Origin: Ricinus communis
Lineage: Eukaryota > Streptophyta > Magnoliopsida > Malpighiales > Euphorbiaceae
Reading direction: 5' to 3'
Assembly: GCF_019578655.1 (NCBI RefSeq)
Contig: NC_063259.1
Location: 24,167,277-24,231,276 of the forward strand
Length of the DNA: 64,000 bases
Below, in pieces: positions 33,962 through 46,089 of the stretch. The notes under the pieces are model-generated. The model saw nothing but the letters and a program-made list of their open reading frames with translations. It did no database searches and was not told where the DNA came from. Both the position numbers and the translations under genes were made by a program. Each line of letters starts with the position of its first letter. The first letter of the stretch is position 1.

Positions 33962-36900
33962 TCAATCATTCCAAGGATCACTCTCTGCCCTAACTTCTGA
34001 TGGTTCTATAACTTCTGGCTCCGAGACCGCATCTACATTGGCATCAGATTCTGCAGCATTATCCTCGTTTGCCTCTGCTGCGTCGTCTTCAGATCTACCC
34101 CATCTCCCTCCAAGTGCCATAGCCATCATTTCATATATCTTATTACCTAATTCAGCTGGGCTGTCAGGCTGCAACAATACAGGAAAGGTATGAGTAACTT
34201 CAAAACTATGCATAATTGCGTACAAATGCCTGCATGTAGAAAATCCTCACCGAGAATCCACTAGATATCAATGCTGTGTCATATAGGAGGTCAACAGCTC
34301 TCTTGGCGTCACTGCTATCAGGTGCATTTTTGCAGGCAGCCTGTAAAGTTCAACAGCAAAGACATTAAGAAAATTGAAAGTAGAAAGAAACTCATCAGAA
34401 TATTTCAGCTGCAGTCCCGCAACCATAAAATTTATATACAGGGCACTGCTTGCGTCCCATATCGACATTATCTTATATGTAAATCAAAAATCAAGAAACT
34501 CATCAGGCTATTTCAGCTGCAGTCCCACGACCATAAAATTCATATACAGGATACCACTTACATCCCATATCGACATTATCTTATATGTAAATCTAAAGTG
34601 AATTACGATATTACAGATATCAAATCACTATGGGCTGCTCAAAATTTATTGATGATAACATACACGCAATTCACATCCAAAATCACTCTGCCGTATTACC
34701 AAACAGTAGCTACTTCCTTAACTGCTAGTACTGATCAAATCAAATTACATATGCAAGCATATTAGTGCCTCAATTTTCTAAACATTTCTCAGTGAGTGAT
34801 GGAAAGAATGCCATAAATCCTCTCTTCCTATGATCTTGCTTCCCATGAGAAGTTTGAATTCTTCCAACCTTAGTATTCACAAATAACACCACAACTGCAC
34901 TGTTTCATCATTTTCTACTAAATGCAGCCAATTTAAAGTTACACTTCAACATCAGTAGCTTGTTTTACTTTATGAATTATTTAATAAGAAATAAATTTTT
35001 TTCTGTAAATAAATAACAAGTAGCAGCAAAGCTTCATCACATTAACCAGCAAAGCTTCATCACATTAACCAGCATGGAGTAGAATTGTTTACGTTTAAGT
35101 CTTTAATGATAGGGTGGTCTGGATTAATTTCCAGTATTCTCCTTCCCCTCATGAACTCCAAGCTGGAAGTGTCTCCAAGAGCTTGTGCTTTCATCAACCT
35201 ACAGAAAGAGGAAAACTTTGAAACAAGATGACAAGATGTGCTTGCGGTTTGTACTCTTATCTTTTGGGGAGAAGGTTTGAGGTTATTAAAAGACATTCCT
35301 ACCTTTCCATATTGGCTGACCATCCAAACTTGCCAGAAACAAGAACACATGGAGATGAGCTTAGACGCTTTGAAACTTGGACTTTGGCTACCTTGTCACC
35401 AAGTTGCTGCTTTACCCAATCACATAGAAGAATGTATTCCTGCTTTGTTTCTCTTTCCTTGACCTCGTCCTCATCACCTGGTATTGCATCATATCTCGTT
35501 AGCAAAGATGTGCATTGCAGCACCCACAAAACAGGAGCAATGAGTATGGGGAAGGAAAAATTTTGAACAGATGCTTGTAATAATATAGAAGTTGCAAGTT
35601 CCAACCAAGTTCTAGGTCTTCCTTGCTGATATCAACAAATTTCTTTTCTTTGTAGGTCTGCAGGTTCTGGATGGCAACTTCATCAATAGGCTCAATCAAA
35701 TAAAGAACCTAAAAAGAAAATAAAAGTTATAAAAAAATAACACATAAGAATATAGGAAGATAAGAAGAAAAAAGGCAGTTGCCTCTACCAATAAAAGTAG
35801 CCAAGAATTTGAGGCATATTTATAAAGGAAATATTAGACAGGTAAGGAAAAAAGAAAACAAAACAACATAATCCACTAATACCAGCAGCAACCAGGCAAA
35901 AAAGAAAGGAAAACAGAAACTACAAGTATTAACTTTATTGATGTACATATGTATTAGTTTCATCAGATCAGCTGAAAAACACTTGGACCTGCTTCTCATA
36001 ACTCTGTTTCAGTATTTATTATTTAATGTATTGTTTGACATATTTATTCTACACACATGAATGCTTATATCACATTTATCTCCTTTGGTTAGTCTAAATC
36101 ACTTTAAACTAAGGAAACAAGCAGTTAATGCTTGCGAATAACCATTCAAGTAATAGGATCGCCAAAATCTGCAAGTTACCTCAATGCCTTTTTGAACCAA
36201 CTTCTCCAAGAACGGAGCAGACTTGGCACTTTTCAAGCTGTCTGTTGCCAAGTAATAGATAGCTTTTTGGTTCTCTCCCATGTTCTCAACGTATTCATCC
36301 AAGGTTGTGAGATCATCCTCACTTTTGGAAGAGTGGAAGCGCAGCAGTGGAGTTATGCGCTTGTGATTACCAGTGTCCTCAATGCATCCTAATTTCAGAA
36401 ACCTGCCAAAATTCTCCCAAAATTTCTTGTAATCCTGAAATCACATGAACCATAACCACGTTCCTTAGAAAAACTCGAATCACATGTGGAAACAAAATAT
36501 ATAGAGATCGGTTGCTAACCTCCTTATTTTCACTTTCAGAGAGCTCTTGAATCATGTCAAATGTTTTCCTGACAAGTCTCTTTCTCATTATTCTTACAAT
36601 ACGACTCTCTTGAAGAATTTCTCGAGAGACGTTAAGAGGAAGATCATCAGAGTCCACCACACCCTTCACAAAGCTCAGATACCGTGGAAACTGCCAGAAA
36701 AAACACTTATTCCTTTAAGAAAATTATAACCTAATATTTGCAAGCATAAAAAACTTTATCTAATGTTTACAAAAGCTAGTCATCTGCGTTTACATTCCAT
36801 GGAAAGCTGTTTAACATATAACTATTGACAAAGAGATTCTTTAGAGTTTTAAGCTATCAAGTCATGGCAACGCTTACCAGCTCTCCATCAAAATCATCTG

Positions 36901-39900
36901 AGATAAACACACGCTTCACATACAAGCGTATATTCTTTGTTTTTGGATTTATAACTTCCTCATTGTTAAGAGGCCCCATTCCAGGAATATATAGAACGCT
37001 CCTAAACTCCACCTCTCCCTGCAGAGATGTCAAAGTACAATTCATATGTAAACCAATATGAGTAAACTAAAGTAACCACGAAGGCAAAACATTTGATACC
37101 TCTGTGGTAAAGTGTGTGTATGCAAGTGGATCCAAGAATTCATTAAATGTTTTCTTGTAGAACTCCTGGTACTCATCCTTCTCAACTTCCTTTGCATTTC
37201 GCATCTGCAATATACCAATTAGAAACAAAATATAATGCACAATAATCAGTGAAGCTATAGACAAAGCATCCTCATAGAGGAAAAAGAAAGAAAGCAGAGA
37301 GGTATGTAGTTGTGAACCACTTTTCTCTCTTTTGAGTAAAGCAAGATCCATAACTATGACTCAGTACAATGTCCTTAATTATCATTGCAGGTACTAACCC
37401 ATATCGGTTTTGTTTCATTGGCTAACTCCCAGTCCCAATACTTCTCAGTTTTAGTTTTCTTTGTCTTTTTCTTCTCGCCCTGCAACAGTTAAGTAAACCA
37501 ACTTACATGCCACAGTAAAACCAGAACAATATCCACAGAAGCACACTCAGAACTGCTAAGCTAATTTACCTCTGGTTGTTCTTCTTCTCCTTCCTTTGGT
37601 TCTTCCTCCTCTTCCACCTGCCAAAATCTCAATTTAGTAAGGACTGTTTCATTAGGAATTGAATTTACCGTTACAAAGGACATCTCAGAATTATAGTAAA
37701 ATGAAAGAGCCAACTATGATAGATGTGAAGGACACATAATCATAAAAAGATTGCTAGGGCCAGAGATTCTTAAAAAGAAGTTTTAAAAGACCGCCAGGTA
37801 TCAAAACAATTATTTTATGCTCCAGTAAAGCCAACCCCGAGTCCCAAAAAAGCCCCACGATAAAAAATTTAAATTAAAAAAAAAGGGAAGAAACAGCACC
37901 CCCTTTCCTTGCCAGTTTGTAAAGAACAGAGAGCATACTACACATGAATATCTAAGTAGCCATCCATCATTTAATTATATGGGAATGTCCAATAGCCTCA
38001 AAGATTCAAAGGTAAGGGAGACATTTGCTGTAGACATTCTCACCTCAATGGTCCTTGATTTTTCTTGCCATGTATAGATGGGGAAAGAAACAAACTGTGA
38101 GTAGTTCTTCACCAAACCCTGAATTCTAGCTGGATCTGAAAATTCATATTTATCATCCTCCTACATGAAAGCCATGATATGTTAGGCTATTTTAGGTCTA
38201 AAATAACAATATTGGAAATAAGCCTATATTCCAAGTTAGAAGTAGATAGAACAATATGGTCCCTTAAGAAACAAGAAGAGAGACCACTAGTGCTGTATGG
38301 TATTATTGCCTTCTAAGATTATGCTGAAAAAATATTTTCCATTCGAATTATACATAAATCCAAAAGGCTAAAGTACCCTTAGATAAAGTGTAATTTGTGT
38401 TCCACGACGTAGAAGCTTTTCAGTATCAGTTTCTTCCTTAATCACATATGAGCTACTATCAGCTACTGATTCCCAGATATATTGCTTGTCTGACCTTGGG
38501 CTCTTTGTCGAAACAACAACCTGATTGCACATAAATTTTAACAAAAAGCTTCATCAACCATCTATCTGCTTTCTGCAACAAATTAATATGAAAACATAGT
38601 ATTGCAGCATATCAAAAAGAAATTGTAAAAATCATGAAGCACCTTCTCAGCCACAAGGAAAGCAGAATAGAACCCAACACCAAATTGACCAATCAAACCA
38701 TTGTCCGCCCCAAGATCTTGGTTTTCCTGCATATGCCAAAGAATACTAAGTGACAACTCAAACATATGTCAGAGAATAAGTGTCACTGTGCCACTACATG
38801 CTGAAGTTCACAAAACTGGAGGATAAACAAATCACCTTAAGAGCCTTCAGGAATTTTGAAGTGCCACTCTGAGCAATAGTTCCTAGACAGTCAATAAGCT
38901 CTTCCTTTGTCATTCCAATGCCAGAGTCTCTGCAATTTAAAGGATTTCAACCCATTCAGCTTCTTAACATCTTTTCTCTTTTGATGAAAAAATAGTGAAA
39001 GAAGTAATTGTAACATACGATATAGTGATGGTCCCATTGTCAGGATCAGGTCTTATGCGTATCTCCAAGTCACCAGCATCTCCTAGCAAAGAGGGCTCAG
39101 TCACGCTTAAGAATCTCAACTTATCTAAAGCATCACTTGCATTGCTGGAGCATAAAAACAGAAACAAGTCAAGATATTGTAAAATGAGAGACTGCCACTT
39201 GCTGGCTTATGCACATTAGCAAAAAAGAAAACAAATTCGAGAAGCTAAGAAAAATAAGTCATTTCTTCAAGTAAATAAAGAAGCCTCTACTGGCAAGCCA
39301 CCTGTTTCATCTCATCTCATGTCAAGGTTCAGGATTAACCAACAAAAAAAAAAAAAGAACAACTTACACCGTAGCCTATATTATGAAGTGCCTGGGACTT
39401 GACAAATATTAGAGTAAGAAACTATTCATCACTAACACACGTTATTCTAATTTTTGCTTTGGCCAATCAGACAACCTTCTCACCTCACAAGCTCCCTAAG
39501 GAATACTTCCTTGTGGCTGTAGAGACTGTGAACTATCAAATCCAACAAGCGACTAACCTGAAATGATTAAAATCGTCAATGTTAGTCCTTACAACAAGAT
39601 TTAACTCCCACCTGAGCACAACATAACAGAACTCGATGATGTAAAGAGTGCCAAAAAAAAAGCCTCAACTTCTATACTCGTATTATCGTATAGACCAATA
39701 ACTAATGCCCCAATAAAAATTCTATTCAAACGGCTTCCTCAATAACATCCACAAATAGAAAAAGAACCTTGACGATTCTCTTTCTTAAAGAGTTCATTTA
39801 CGTCCCTTCATAATTTTGACCCAGAAGTTTCAAAATTGCAGGTAATTAGCGCCAAAGATTAACTATTTGAATATCAAGAAACAAACTTTCATCAAGTGGG

Positions 39901-40273
39901 TTAAAGTAAAACCAACCAGACTCAATTAGCACAAACTCACACCCAATTAGCTAAAAGCTCCAAATTGACCAAAGAGAAAAAAGAGACCCACCTCAGCTTG
40001 ATACTCAAACTTCTCACCAGAAGTATCAGAGGCTTCTTTCTCAGCGACAGCAGCCTCACACCTGACAGCAAACCGATTATTTCGTTTATCAAGCTTCCAT
40101 TTTAGACCAGAGCAAGAAAAGCCCTTTCTGAGACCATTATTATTGATTTGTGGCAAAAATGGACTTCCTAGATTAAAGGACCTGTTACTTGGGTGTTTAA
40201 GTGAAAAGGGTGTTGAAGAAGGAAGATAGAGTAAAGAAGCAGTAGATAAGCTTCTGCTTAGAACTGGAGCCAT
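33962..40273 (-). CDS. HSP90-5: Chloroplast HSP90 (HSP90-5/HSP90C)
   Basis: ATP-dependent plastid-stroma chaperone that assists protein folding and import. Eighteen exons: 40273-39992, 39557-39484, 39144-39019, 38929-38836, 38726-38643, 38520-38377, 38160-38044, 37617-37570, 37479-37399, 37204-37100, 37018-36878, 36690-36520, 36434-36180, 35708-35606, 35477-35303, 35198-35093, 34340-34251, 34168-33962; they sum to 801 codons with the stop. Residues ~1-75 form a Ser/Arg-rich, acid-poor transit peptide. The GHKL ATPase has [24 protein letters not shown] and [16 protein letters not shown]. An acidic charged linker ([15 protein letters not shown]) is followed by the basic [11 protein letters not shown]. 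The C-terminus is acidic and ends [12 protein letters not shown], not MEEVD (cytosolic) or KDEL (ER), which supports plastid location. Intron 16 has a 108-bp duplication. Confidence 0.96.
34388..34603. repeat. 108-bp tandem duplication in HSP90.5 intron 16
   Basis: Two adjacent copies (34388-34495 and 34496-34603) share AAACTCATCAG, TATTTCAGCTGCAGTCCC and CATATCGACATTATCTTATA in the same order, with only a few substitutions. This implies a local duplication of moderate age. Confidence 0.92.
35024..35069. repeat. Perfect 23-bp tandem duplication in HSP90.5 intron 16
   Basis: The 23-mer starting CAGCAAAGCTTCATC and ending CACATTAAC occurs twice in a row without a mismatch. It lies just inside the 5' splice site of the intron, about 25 bp from the donor at 35092. 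Confidence 0.95.
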
Positions 40274-40274
40274 T

Positions 40275-40283
40275 AAACCCTAA
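40275..40283 (+). promoter_or_regulatory. Telo-box-like AAACCCTAA in HSP90.5 5' leader
   Basis: AAACCCTAA lies immediately upstream of the start codon (2 bp from it). Telo-boxes occur near starts of many plant genes tied to growth and translation; function here is inferred. Confidence 0.4.
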
Positions 40284-40365
40284 TCAGATAGAGAAAGGAG
40301 AGAAATCTTATTTGGGTTTGTGTTGCGTTTATGTATGAAAACCCTCGAGGGGTTTAAGGGGAAGA

Positions 40366-40386
40366 GAAGAGGGTTCTAGAAGAAAC
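40366..40386 (-). promoter_or_regulatory. Heat-shock element upstream of HSP90.5
   Basis: TTCTAGAA at 40374-40381 is a perfect TTCnnGAA pair; a further GAA lies at 40366 and an imperfect unit follows (GAAAC). It sits ~100 bp upstream of the start codon, a normal distance for an HSF site in a heat-inducible chaperone promoter. Confidence 0.65.
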
Positions 40387-41702
40387 GTGACATTAACAAT
40401 GTTGGGGGTTTTTTGGTTGTTTTACTTCTTTCTTGGAGGTTTCTGTTTGGTATTGTAAGGCCTTGATATTGCCATCTCAGCTCCAACAATATCCTTTTCA
40501 TTTTTTCTTTTAAAAAAAAAAATCAATTATTGGAGAAAAAAAAAAGGTGTGACTATACTTTCTTCTGCCTTTTTCTGAGGGATTTTATGAAGATGTTCAT
40601 CTTCAGTGGTCAAACCATAAGAGTAGTGTTATAGAGCACTGAAGCAAATTATAGAATGATAAAAAATGGCAGGACAGAATTTGAAATTAATTAGATAGCT
40701 CTTGAGTAAATTAATGAAAAATAATTCGTGTGCTTTCAATAAAGAAGACATAGGTTTCTTTTTTCTTTTTGATATATCATAAAGAAAAGAAAAAAGTAAC
40801 CATCTAATTATCACACTTTCTTATCCTTTACAATTAATTTTACCAAAAACACAGTATTTTGGGACTTTGGCACCAGCCCACAACTGGAGTCAAGATTTTT
40901 CAGTCTATTTGCTTGGGGACTCCTTCACTTTTCTATACCAATGTTGATACTCATGATAGAATTCTTTTTCTACTTCAATTGTCTACTGAAATCCCGATTG
41001 GGATGGAAAAGGAGTACAAACTTTTTGTGTCCCCTTGTCCTGTCAAACAAAATGTTGAACAGTGTTGCTAGAATTGCCAATCTTGCGATTGCAGACTTGC
41101 AAGTTTTTCAACTAGCCCTTAAAAGGTAGGCGTTTAAGGCTTCATATGCGCATATCCTGTTCTCATATGAGTGATGCAGGACATCGAGAGAGCAACAAAA
41201 GTTTCCACCTTTCCCTGAAGTGGTCCATATCCGCCATTGGCAATCTACTATGTGATCAAAGTAAAAGAGCCGGGACTTTTTCAGGTGCATTTTTGGCTCC
41301 TGATTACAAAGACTTGGAATTGCATGAAAGTAAACCGAGTCAGATAGCAGAAGAGAAGATCTTTTATGATCATTGGCAGAAAGATGCAAAAAGAGCCTAG
41401 CTAGTTTAATTACTTGCTTATGCGTGCATTACAGAAGTAATAAAGTCAGCACTTCCATCTACAATATCTCAACCAATAAACCAAGCAGAGAGCTATGCAA
41501 ATTAAGGATATTACAATAGAGACAACCCTTAGGCTTCCGAAGCTGTCTGCTTCAGACAATCAACATTGCACAATCCAACAGATCTAACCATATCTCCCAA
41601 CCTGTCATTACCAGGCAAGGACAAATGATCAAGAATCAACACATCATAAACATGAAGTTCAAGAAAAACCATATCCTAGACTAGTTGGTTAGTTAGTTTG
41701 AC
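40387..41702. other. Spacer between HSP90.5 and the ABHD17-like gene
   Basis: It contains the HSP90.5 upstream region and, near 41702, the hydrolase 3' UTR. Plus-strand open frames at 40859-41071 and 41146-41400 have no recognisable domain. The 40860-41400 part is less AT-rich than its surroundings and could be transcribed, but nothing identifies it. Confidence 0.4.
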
Positions 41703-44024
41703 TTACCGATCGAAGCTGTTCCTTGCTCTTTCAGGCTGATCCGTGCTGTTTCTTGCTTTCGCTGCACGATCAATGCTCTTTCTTGACTTCTCTCTTCTAT
41801 CAGTGCTGCCTCTTCCTTTTTCTCTACTATCTGTACTCAGCCTCGTCTTTTCTCTCTGCCCAGTACTTGGTCTAGCTTTCTCTTTATGATCTGTGCTTGG
41901 CCTTGATTTTTCCTTATTGGAATCTGGAACGTTCGCTGGCTGCTGCTCAGGTTGATCTGCACTTTGTTCGGATACATTTCTAAGATGCGGTGGCAGTTTC
42001 TCAATGGCGGATATGAACTTCCTGAGGTGCCTTAAGTACTCCGGATAGAGTTCTAAATTGCAGTGATTTCCTCCTTTGAGCCACAAAGGTTCATATTTTT
42101 CTTTACAGAGCTCCCACAACTGCTTCCCATGGGAAAAATCCACAACGTCATCTTCAGTTCCCTGCAATTAATAGCAGGGCAATTGTATTATCATAACAGC
42201 TACTAGCTGCAAGCTACATTCATTTAGTCTGTCTTAAGTTACAGGAATTCATTCAGTGGTTTTATGGCTATAGTTCTTCTCGCTTAAGATACTTGTGGTT
42301 TATTTCGGTTTAATTCGCTTCCCCTGGGATCCGAACTCATAAACTCAAACCACAATGATAAATTTCCTAGTTTAAGGTACCCAGTTTTTTAGTACATCCC
42401 GTGTCTGAAATTTCAATTCTTCATATAAAGGGCACCAGTCCTATACTGTAGGCAACACTTCCGCAAGCCTTGCAGAGTTGATCAGACTAAAATTGTATAG
42501 AAAGTATTTGAGATATGCCTTTTGCACGATAGAACTAGAAGGAATACTCACATGAATTACCAGAACTGGGCAGTTGACTAGTGGAATTTTATCAATGTTC
42601 TGTAATAAAAACTATAAATGGTTACACGAAAAAGAATACAAATGAACTTCAATAAACTAGTAGACCAAATGTGGATGTACAAACCTTATAAATGTCAAAC
42701 CAAAAAGTTTTCTTAACAGGGTACATGACCCTAAGCCCAGACAAGATAGGACTATGAAGAATCACAGCTCGTAATTGGGGCAAACGAGTAGCCAATTCAA
42801 GAGTAGGTCCACTTCCTACTGATTGGCCATACAATATTATGTCTTCCTCTTTCACTCCATATGTCTCCTCCAGGCATTTGTATGCAGCCTCTATATCAGC
42901 ATATGTGTCTTGTTCACTTGGCTATTTGGTATCAGTCCATTACAGTAAATCAGAAATCTTATATCACATATTGCCAAAAAATAGACAAAACAAGGCTCAT
43001 TATTCTGGTCATATATTTGACCAATTTTGCTTATAAAATTTGCTTGCAGGATATAATATAATTGAACAGACGCAGCTATGATGAACTGTCAAAACACTAG
43101 GTATGTTCCTAAGCTCCTGATATCTATAATGCAAATGTCTTTAACTTGATACATAGATTGAGCAGGCCTGGCACTGTGATTAATCTTTTGTTTATAATTC
43201 AAGAAAGTCGTCCCTAACTACCCCTCTTCATTAAGAATTACCCCAAACTTCACTACTTTGTGTCAGTCTGCCAAATGTGATTAAGCCCGGTAAACAAAAC
43301 AACATGGAAAATGGATATTTGACTCCAAATTACCATTTAGACAGGCCTAGATTCTTTTTTTCATAAAGTCCACTGTCCTTTGACTCTGTAAGTCCATGTG
43401 TATGAATAAACAACCACAGAGATTTTGTCCTCTACATATCAAGTTAAACAACAAGAAACAACAACTTGTCAACTCATTTTGACTACCACCCTCTAGCCAT
43501 AAAGTTAATGTTTTATAAACTTTTTTTTCTTAAAAAAGAGAGTTTATACCTTGCCGGCAGACTGTCCATAACCAGAATAATCATACCTGAACAAACACCA
43601 CCCAGAAAAAGAACATTCATTTCACAAAATATTTAAACCCTTTTCATCAATCAAGAAACAATAACATCTACTATTAAAGAAATGAAATAGATAAATAAAT
43701 AAGAAGAATGACTAACCCCATAAGATTAACATTAAGGTGCAAACTAAGCTCAGTGAAAATATGATACATTTGACCAAGATCAGCAGCATTGCCATGAGAG
43801 TATAACACAGTCAAAGAGGCTGATGGGTGCTTTACGTACATAGCAATAATCTCATTCCCTTTCTTAGTACAAAGTCTCAACACATCAACGACGTTGTCTC
43901 TTTGCTGTACATCTGAAGAGATCCTTAGTTTCCCAGTTTCCTCATCAACGACTATGTTATAAGATGGTGGGTTTGGTGGGAAGAAGGCAAATTTTGCTGC
44001 CATTGAAGATGTTGCTGTTCCCAT
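41703..44024 (-). CDS. ABHD17-like alpha/beta hydrolase with Ser/Arg-rich repeat tail
   Basis: Alpha/beta-fold serine hydrolase related to animal ABHD17 depalmitoylases. Exons 44024-43717, 43586-43550, 42921-42685, 42599-42552 and 42161-41703 sum to 363 codons with the stop. The nucleophile elbow is GQSVGSG, the acid lies in [10 protein letters not shown], the catalytic His in GGNHCNLE, and the oxyanion strand is [11 protein letters not shown]. The N-terminus MGTATSS fits an N-myristoylation signal (Gly2, Ser6), suggesting membrane attachment. The last ~70 residues are a low-complexity array of 8-10-residue units of the form REKxRxSTD, strongly basic and rich in Ser/Thr. At1g13610 is the Arabidopsis locus I recall in this place beside RGF2. 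Substrate is unknown. Confidence 0.93.
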
Positions 44025-44432
44025 TTTAAACCTAAAAGGGTAGTAGTGATTCGATATTGTAGGTTTGGTTATGACAAGTGCATGGTTATAGTTTCAGTAT
44101 ATTTGTTTTTTTTTTTAAGACAATTTGAAGGGTTTCTTTTTTCTTTCTTCTGTTTCTCGGAGCGGCAGAGAGAGAAGAAAATAAAAGATAGGAAGTTGCG
44201 ATTATTTATGATGTATGAGACAAATAGAAGTATGTTGCTTTGGTAGGATTTCTCTAGACTTTGTGTTTTGGTTGTTCTTCTTGTTTGTTTCTTGAGAAAA
44301 TGGATGAAAATATATGGTTTTGTTCTTTTCGAGAAAGAGAGAGACATGGAATGGAAGGAACAAAATTAAAGGGAGGAATTATTGTTGGTTATTATTCACC
44401 AAGCCTAAATTTAAGCCTGCTATATGTTCTTT

Positions 44433-44436
<4 letters not shown>

Positions 44437-44465
<29 letters not shown>
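44437..44465. repeat. Poly-T tract followed by (TG)n
   Basis: An almost uninterrupted run of about 29 T, then TGTGTGTG, about 410 bp upstream of the ABHD17-like start codon. Confidence 0.9.
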
Positions 44466-44466
<1 letters not shown>

Positions 44467-44504
44467 TGTGTGTTCTAACATAATATATATTTGAGAAATT
44501 ACAA

Positions 44505-44790
44505 AGATTATACTTATAGTTTAACTAATTTTTTATTTTAAGTCCATAAGTTTTTTTAATAAATCAGTATATATAATTTTTTTCTGTTAACAAAATTCCA
44601 TAGTACTTTCATAATAAAGTTAATGGCCTCTAACGACAGAAAAAGAAAGAAAAAGTACCAAGTAAAATATAAAATAAAAATATCATCAAAATTAAATAAT
44701 ATCTTGACATTACTAATCAAATAAATTAGATGTTGTAATTTATTAAAAAAAGACCATATACTTAAATTTGAAAGATTATTAAACTGCAAA
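44505..44790. repeat. Inverted-repeat, MITE-like hairpin sequence
   Basis: Left arm around 44535-44566 (TTTAAGTCCATAAGTTTTTT then AATAAATCA) and right arm around 44736-44765 are imperfect reverse complements (right arm read inverted: TTTAAGTATATGGTCTTTTT then TTAATAAATTA). About 170 bp of AT-rich loop separates them. The ends and a target duplication are not clear. Confidence 0.4.
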
Positions 44791-46041
44791 AGAAAAATAC
44801 CCAACCCATATTAAAACACAATTCTTGAGTTAATTTTGTTAATTTCCAAGTACATTTATACAGGCAGCAGTTAAGTAATTTTGGTCCAACACTTTCTTTT
44901 GAATTTGAACTTTCTTTCTTCTAGGAAATGGAACTCGATGTAATGAAATAAAGAGTACCAGATATCACTTGTGATTTGTAATTTGTTGATTGTAATTATG
45001 CATTATACTGTTCTAGCAATTAAAGCATTTAAAATAAAATTTATAATATGGATTAATTCATTAAGCTACTCAAGATTTTATATATAAAATTTAGTAATAT
45101 GGAATAATTATGCACTAATAATTAATGAATCACTACTCATAATAAACTATTCAAGCTTTTTTTTCAAAAGAAAAAATGAAAGGTGAAATAGAAAGATAAT
45201 GGTGCAAAATTACTTGATGGATAGAATCCTTCGAATCACTTTAGTTATTAATAGATTTTATTTCCTTTCTTATTTATATATTCAAATATTCAAGTTTTTC
45301 TTTTATTTTATTTTTTTTAAAGCGTTAATAAGTTTTAAATTTCACTGAACTAAAAAAGAAAGAAATTATCACGTATTTGGTTCATGATTTTTAATTCTAT
45401 AAATCCACTTGTTGAAAGTTGTTGGCAATGGCTCTTGCTTTAGCGTATATTAGACAAAATATTTGAGAGAATAGAAAAGGGTTTTATGCTACCAAAAGTG
45501 GATGAATAATGAATTGAGTGGGACTTAAAAGACTTTAAAAATTCAAAGTAAATTAAATGGGTGGGACTGGTGTAGAGAATAAGAGGGAACACTTCATGAT
45601 TACATATAAGTACATTACATTTTATTTTATTTTTCCTTTTGGGACTTTTTGAAATTGTGGCTCTTCTTAATTGCTTTTCATGGCAAAAGCCCTCAAATTT
45701 GAAAACAAGAATTACCGTTTCTTTGTTGTTATTTCTATTAAGTGTATCTTAAAGCTTCTAATCATATATATTAATCGTATAATGTCAAACCCATAAATAA
45801 AAATTACATAATTTCTTTTAACTAGGATTAATTTATAGACCAAAACTAATAAGAGAATGACACATATATATATATATAAGTACTTTATATTTTAATATTA
45901 GATGATTGACACATATTTCATCGTTTAAAATTAATAAATATGTATCAATCATCTATTAATTTGATATATAGATAGAAACATATACCAAATCTAGACAATA
46001 ATTTTTATATTTTTATTTGACTTTAAAACAAGAATAATTCT

Positions 46042-46089
<48 letters not shown>

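Noticed and set aside
40859..41400. Two plus-strand frames between HSP90.5 and the hydrolase
   Set aside because: No domain, no shared frame or splice pattern linking them to each other, and no supporting context.
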